From contig DPWB01000400.1 of the NCBI GenBank assembly GCA_003527885.1, positions 1 through 9,495 of the forward strand: a DNA stretch of 9,495 nucleotides. Reading direction: 5' to 3'. Within the stretch, counting starts at the first letter, position 1. Each line of letters starts with the position of its first letter. Source of the DNA: Candidatus Competibacteraceae bacterium (lineage in GTDB: Bacteria; Pseudomonadota; Gammaproteobacteria; Competibacterales; Competibacteraceae). This document shows positions 6,253 through 9,495 of this stretch, piece by piece. The notes beneath the pieces were generated by a model that saw only the letters and a list, made by a program, of their open reading frames with translations, did no database searches and was not told where the DNA came from. Both the position numbers and the translations under genes were made by a program.

Positions 6253-7596
6253 ATGAAAGACATACTGATTATCGAAGATGATAAGACACTCAACACCTTG
6301 ATGGCGCGGCTTTTGAAAGGAATGGGCTATCCGGTCAGATCGGCGTTGGACTGGGAAACCGCCAAGGACTACTTGTCCGGCAACGAGCCCTCCCTGATCG
6401 TTCTCGATTGCCGGTTGCCCGATATCGACGGCCACAACGTGATTTTGGAAGTGGCCAACCAATATCCGGTGATCGTGCTGACCGCTTATGGATCGGTGCA
6501 AAACGCGGTTCGGGCCATGAAAGAGGGCGCGGCCGAATATTTGACCAAGCCGGTCAATCTCGACGAATTGGAATTGATCGTCAAACGCACGCTCGAAACG
6601 GAAGCGCTGCGCAAAGAGCACCAATTCTATCGCCGGCAAATTCGGGCGCTCGGTGAGACGCGGATGGTTGGCCGGAGCAAGGCGCTGGCGCAAGTGAACG
6701 GTCTGATCGACGCGGTCGCCCCTTCCGATGTCACCGTATTGATCGAAGGCGAAAGCGGCGTGGGCAAGGAATTGGTCGCCAATGAAATCCATCAACGCAG
6801 CGCCAGAACCGACCATAATTTCATCGAGATCGATTGTTGTACTTTACATCACTCACTGTTCGAATCAGAGTTATTCGGGCACGAACGTGGCGCGTTTACC
6901 GGAGCCGACCGCAAGAAACCCGGCCTTATCGAAGGCGCCGAGGGCGGCACCTTGTTTCTCGATGAAATCGGCGAACTCGACATTAGCCTGCAAGCCAAAC
7001 TATTGCGAGTGCTGGAGTCGGGGGTCTTTCGCCGGCTGGGCAGCACCAAAGATTTGCGGGCGAACGTGCGCGTCGTCGCCGCGACCAACCGCAATCTGGA
7101 ACAATTGAGCCGCGAGGGTAAGTTCAGGCGGGATCTGTATTACCGCCTTTCCAGTTTTTTAGTGCAGGTTCCACCGTTGCGAGAGCGGCGCGAGGATATC
7201 GCGGAACTGGTCGAGCATTTCGCTTGCCACCTCGACATTCCGCTACGAGTCAAAAAAACTGTTTCCACGGCCGCAATGAAACAGCTGGTCGCCTATGATT
7301 GGCCGGGCAATGTCAGGGAATTGAGGAACATCATCGAACGCGCCATCATCTTGTCCGGCGGCAGCCACGAAATACGCCCGGAACACCTTGCCTTCGGAAC
7401 GTCCGAGTCCATGGCGCCAGCCGGCACCTCACTGAGCTTCGATCACGACCCAAGCCTCGAAGAAATCGAGCAGCACTACCTGGAAAAAATGTTGGAGAAG
7501 CATTCGGGACACAGGGCTTATGTGGCCAAGGTGTTGGGTATCAGCGAGCGAAATCTGTATCGCCTGATCCGCAAGTACGGGCTGATCAGGGCCTGA
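6253..7596 (+). CDS. NtrC-family sigma-54-dependent response regulator
   Basis: A 447-residue transcriptional activator, the likely partner of the kinase 22 bases upstream. The receiver domain (1-115) has the acidic pair in IIEDD (E8, D9, D10), phosphoacceptor D52 (IVLDCRLPD), T77 and K99. The AAA+ domain (about 138-375) has Walker A GESGVGKE (166-172 region), the sigma-54 contact loop GAFTGA (213-218), Walker B TLFLDE (233-238), and the RRDLYYRLS and WPGNVREL motifs of this family. A Fis-type helix-turn-helix occupies about 418-445 (GHRAYVAKVLGISERNLYRLIRKYG). Start chosen at the ATG giving MKDILIIEDD, a normal receiver N-terminus. When phosphorylated it should open sigma-54 promoters from upstream sites. 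No good sigma-54 promoter is visible in the window, so its target is probably the promoter of the reductase operon left of the window, which is an inference. Confidence 0.95.
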   Translation: MKDILIIEDDKTLNTLMARLLKGMGYPVRSALDWETAKDYLSGNEPSLIVLDCRLPDIDGHNVILEVANQYPVIVLTAYGSVQNAVRAMKEGAAEYLTKPVNLDELELIVKRTLETEALRKEHQFYRRQIRALGETRMVGRSKALAQVNGLIDAVAPSDVTVLIEGESGVGKELVANEIHQRSARTDHNFIEIDCCTLHHSLFESELFGHERGAFTGADRKKPGLIEGAEGGTLFLDEIGELDISLQAKLLRVLESGVFRRLGSTKDLRANVRVVAATNRNLEQLSREGKFRRDLYYRLSSFLVQVPPLRERREDIAELVEHFACHLDIPLRVKKTVSTAAMKQLVAYDWPGNVRELRNIIERAIILSGGSHEIRPEHLAFGTSESMAPAGTSLSFDHDPSLEEIEQHYLEKMLEKHSGHRAYVAKVLGISERNLYRLIRKYGLIRA

Positions 7597-7613
7597 CCGG
7601 CTTTTCCGGCCTT

Positions 7614-7642
7614 GGCTGGCGCGGCCGGATGCTCCGCCAGCC
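7614..7642. repeat. GC-rich hairpin downstream of the response regulator
   Basis: GGCTGGCG (7614-7621) and CGCCAGCC (7635-7642) form a perfect 8-bp stem with a 13-base loop, starting 18 bases after the response regulator stop. No T run follows (the next bases are GACCCC), so it is not a classical intrinsic terminator. It may stabilise the 3' end of the mRNA or assist termination. The rest of the spacer up to 7756 shows no convincing promoter. Confidence 0.4.
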
Positions 7643-7756
7643 GACCCCTCGCGCCGCCCTACCCCGCTCCAGCAGCGTATCCATGTCTCCACCCTGCCCA
7701 AACCGCCGCGCATTCGCTAAGCTTGTCATAGGCGATTTTACGCGGGAGAGTGTTTG

Positions 7757-8680
7757 ATGAAAGTTCGGCTCAGTCTGGCGCTGTCACTACTATTGCTGGC
7801 CCCGTTGCCGGCCCGTGCCGGCAACGGCTGGAGTACTGTCGCTTATCCCTTGACGGGGCGGCCTGAAAGCATCGGCTCCACCAGCGGTGGCTGCATCGTC
7901 GGCGCGGCGACGCTGCCGCTGGTGGGCGACGGCTATCAAGCCATGCGCGTCAGCCGCAACCGGTACTACGGCCACCCGATGCTGATCCGGTTCGTGGAGC
8001 GGCTGGGCCGCTACGCCGGGGCGCAAGGCGGGCGCTTGCTGGTGGGCGACTTGGCGCAACCCCGCGGCGGCCCGATGCCCGGCGGTCACGTCAGCCATCA
8101 AGTCGGGCTGGACGCCGACATTTGGTTCATGCAACCGCCGCGCGGCCGCGTACTCAACCGCCAGGACATCGAAGCGTTCGGGGCTCCGTCGATGATCGTC
8201 GCCACTGAAGGCGCCCTCAATCATGCCAACTGGTCGCCGCGCTATCGGGACACTTTGAAACAGGCGGCGCTATCGCCCGAAGTCGATCGCATTTTCGTTA
8301 ACGCCATCATCAAAAAGGCGCTGTGCGACAGCGAAACCGACCGACGCTGGCTGAGCAAGGTGCGGCCCTGGTGGGGGCACGACGCGCATTTTCACGTCCG
8401 GTTGGCCTGTCCCCCCGATTCTGGCCAATGCCAGTCGCAGAAACCGTTTCCGCCCGGCGACGGCTGCGATCCCGACCTGAACAATTGGGTCCGCGATATC
8501 GTGCAGGCCGCGCTCGCGCCCAAAAAACCGTCCCACAAGAAACCCAGGCCGCCCTCGACGGAAAATTTACCCGCCGCTTGCTATTCGGTCCTGAACAGCC
8601 AGACGGCGTGGCGGCAACAAGATTCGGTCAAGCCGAATCAGGCTTACGCGCCTTATCCAGCTTCAGAGCCGCCGAATTGA
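7757..8680 (+). CDS. mepA: Penicillin-insensitive murein endopeptidase (MepA)
   Basis: A periplasmic LAS-type zinc metallopeptidase that cleaves the D-alanyl-meso-diaminopimelate cross-links of peptidoglycan. The ATG at 7757 follows GGGAGAG (7744-7750) with 6 bases spacing; the TTG one codon upstream is less likely. A signal peptide is clear, with cleavage expected after ARA at residue 21. Metal-site motifs are intact: [12 protein letters not shown] gives H114 and D121 (HxxxxxxD), and [15 protein letters not shown] gives H211 and H213 (HxH). Other family landmarks are the GCIVGA and YGHP segments and LPAACYSVL near 271-279, which is where family members normally approach their end. About 28 residues, Gln/Pro-rich and without recognised motif, follow and run across the 3' end of msrB. 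A Lys/Pro-rich linker lies at about 255-267. It appears to be an independent housekeeping gene. Confidence 0.93.
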   Translation: MKVRLSLALSLLLLAPLPARAGNGWSTVAYPLTGRPESIGSTSGGCIVGAATLPLVGDGYQAMRVSRNRYYGHPMLIRFVERLGRYAGAQGGRLLVGDLAQPRGGPMPGGHVSHQVGLDADIWFMQPPRGRVLNRQDIEAFGAPSMIVATEGALNHANWSPRYRDTLKQAALSPEVDRIFVNAIIKKALCDSETDRRWLSKVRPWWGHDAHFHVRLACPPDSGQCQSQKPFPPGDGCDPDLNNWVRDIVQAALAPKKPSHKKPRPPSTENLPAACYSVLNSQTAWRQQDSVKPNQAYAPYPASEPPN

Positions 8681-9041
8681 TGCAGTAGCGCAGGCCGGTG
8701 GGTTGCGGGCCGTCATCGAAAACGTGGCCCAAATGCGCGCCGCAATCCGCGCACAACACCTCGGTGCGGCGCATGAACAGGCTGCGGTCTTCGGCGGTGG
8801 CCACGCTGGCCGCCTGGACCGGCTCCCAGAAGCTGGGCCAGCCGCTGCCGGAATCGAACTTGGCGCCGGAATCGAACAGCGCCTTGCCGCAACAGGCGCA
8901 GCGGTAAACGCCCGGTTCGTGACAATCGTGATACTCGCCGGTAAAGGCGCGCTCCGTGCCTTTCTGGCGGCAAATGGCAAACTGTTCGGCGGTCAGTTGG
9001 GCGCGCCATTCGGCCTCGGTCTTGCTGATCTTTTCGCTCAT
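8628..9041 (-). CDS. msrB: Peptide-methionine (R)-S-oxide reductase MsrB
   Basis: Repairs proteins by reducing methionine-R-sulfoxide to methionine, probably in the cytoplasm as no signal peptide is seen. At 137 residues it has normal single-domain MsrB length. Zinc-site pairs are C48/C51 ([10 protein letters not shown]) and C97/C100 ([13 protein letters not shown]). The core signature [14 protein letters not shown] is present, and the catalytic Cys is C120 in [12 protein letters not shown]. The usual resolving Cys of the DSGCGWPSF motif (C63 in E. coli) is Ser66 here, so recycling must use another Cys (C24 or C40 are candidates) or act directly with thioredoxin. The ATG at 9041 is chosen because AGGGAGG (9048-9054) sits 6 bases upstream; the frame runs further upstream without MsrB homology. 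Its 3' end overlaps mepA by 53 bp tail to tail. Confidence 0.95.
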   Translation of the reverse strand: MSEKISKTEAEWRAQLTAEQFAICRQKGTERAFTGEYHDCHEPGVYRCACCGKALFDSGAKFDSGSGWPSFWEPVQAASVATAEDRSLFMRRTEVLCADCGAHLGHVFDDGPQPTGLRYCINSAALKLDKARKPDSA

Positions 9042-9047
9042 AAACAA

Positions 9048-9054
9048 CCTCCCT
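9048..9054 (-). promoter_or_regulatory. Strong ribosome binding site of msrB
   Basis: On the minus strand this reads AGGGAGG, 6 bases before the ATG. It fixes the msrB start and rules out the longer reading of the same frame beginning at 9110. Confidence 0.75.
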
Positions 9055-9292
9055 AACACCGTTTCAAAAGGCAGTTTCCGAACCGGTCCGCGTTTGAGAG
9101 CCATCGCCAAACGCTTCAGCCATTGCTCTCAGCGCGGGTTTCTGGAGCTTGCCACCAGGCGTTTGTGGCCCGTGTTCGACGCTTTCCAGCCGTTCCGGGA
9201 AGTGCTGCCGGGTTGATTGTTGCTCGATTAACCGGACCATCATCTTCTCGAAACGGAATTTTGCCAACCATGAGACCGGTGCACGGCCACTT
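9055..9292. other. Divergent intergenic region between msrB and gcdH, no gene seen
   Basis: This stretch separates two divergently transcribed genes and should contain both promoters. I see no convincing -35/-10 pair on either strand and no sigma-54 element. A 7-bp inverted repeat, TGAGAGC (9095-9101) and GCTCTCA (9125-9131), is present but short enough to occur by chance. Open frames on both strands have no recognisable motif or ribosome binding site. Confidence 0.5.
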
Positions 9293-9309
9293 GAGAGAGG
9301 TGAACGATC

Positions 9310-9495
9310 ATGAAATTTCAATGGGACGATCCGCTGCTGCTGGATCGGCAACTCACCGCAGAGGAACGGATGGTGCGCGACGCCGCGCGCGCTTACTGTC
9401 GGGAAAGGTTGGCCCCGCGCGTCCAGCAGGCTTTTCGCCACGAAAGCACCGACCCGAACGTCTTCCGCGAGATGGGCGAACTGGGCCTGCTCGGC
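9310..9495 (+). CDS. gcdH: Glutaryl-CoA dehydrogenase, N-terminal part (3' end outside window)
   Basis: An FAD-dependent acyl-CoA dehydrogenase that oxidises and decarboxylates glutaryl-CoA to crotonyl-CoA in lysine, tryptophan and aromatic degradation. Only the first 62 residues are present, so the FAD-binding residues and catalytic Glu cannot be checked. The N-terminus, with FQWDDPLLLDRQLTAEE, then YCRERLAPRV and EMGELGLLG, lines up closely with the start of mature glutaryl-CoA dehydrogenases such as human GCDH (FDWQDPL..., YCQERLMPR, EMGELGVLG). The ATG follows GAGAGAGG (9293-9300) with 9 bases spacing. It is transcribed away from msrB and has no evident link to the reductase locus. Another acyl-CoA dehydrogenase is possible, but the N-terminal match favours this member. 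Confidence 0.88.
   Translation, partial: MKFQWDDPLLLDRQLTAEERMVRDAARAYCRERLAPRVQQAFRHESTDPNVFREMGELGLLG

Noticed and set aside
7754..9041. Functional link of MsrB (sulfoxide repair) with the DMSO-reductase-like operon
   Set aside because: msrB is on the opposite strand beyond the regulator and mepA, so shared sulfoxide chemistry is most likely coincidence.
9095..9131. 7-bp inverted repeat TGAGAGC / GCTCTCA in the msrB-gcdH spacer
   Set aside because: Short arms with a 23-base gap are expected by chance in a spacer of this size; no promoter elements accompany it.

Overview
The window reads as a GC-rich chromosomal segment of a proteobacterium. A gammaproteobacterium is most likely, judging from the DmsAB-like proteins and the mepA, msrB and gcdH neighbours, but the sequence alone does not settle the species. 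Coding density is high and no tRNA, rRNA, CRISPR array, insertion sequence or phage gene is visible.

Region 1 (1-4193, + strand) is an anaerobic-respiration-type molybdoenzyme operon. It holds the C-terminal two thirds of a DmsA-like molybdopterin oxidoreductase (5' end outside the window), a four-cluster DmsB-like iron-sulfur subunit, a TorD/DmsD-family chaperone whose start overlaps the end of dmsB, and a 382-residue multi-cluster iron-sulfur protein of unusual architecture. The operon ends at a hairpin with a short T run (4195-4221). The usual third subunit, the membrane anchor DmsC, is not in its normal place after dmsB.

Region 2 (4338-7596, + strand) is a two-component system. A membrane histidine kinase has an extracytoplasmic sensor region with a c-type heme motif (CxxCH) and a cytoplasmic PAS domain with a Cys/His motif. 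It is followed closely by an NtrC-type response regulator with the GAFTGA motif expected of a sigma-54 activator. The simplest reading is that this pair senses a redox or respiratory signal and switches on the neighbouring reductase operon, whose promoter lies outside the window. That link is inferred from position.

Region 3 (7757-9495) looks like ordinary chromosome: a penicillin-insensitive murein endopeptidase (mepA, +), a methionine-R-sulfoxide reductase (msrB, -) whose 3' end overlaps that of mepA by 53 bp, and the start of a glutaryl-CoA dehydrogenase gene (gcdH, +) running off the right edge. The most notable items are the DmsC-less reductase operon, the composite iron-sulfur protein and the heme-type sensor kinase.
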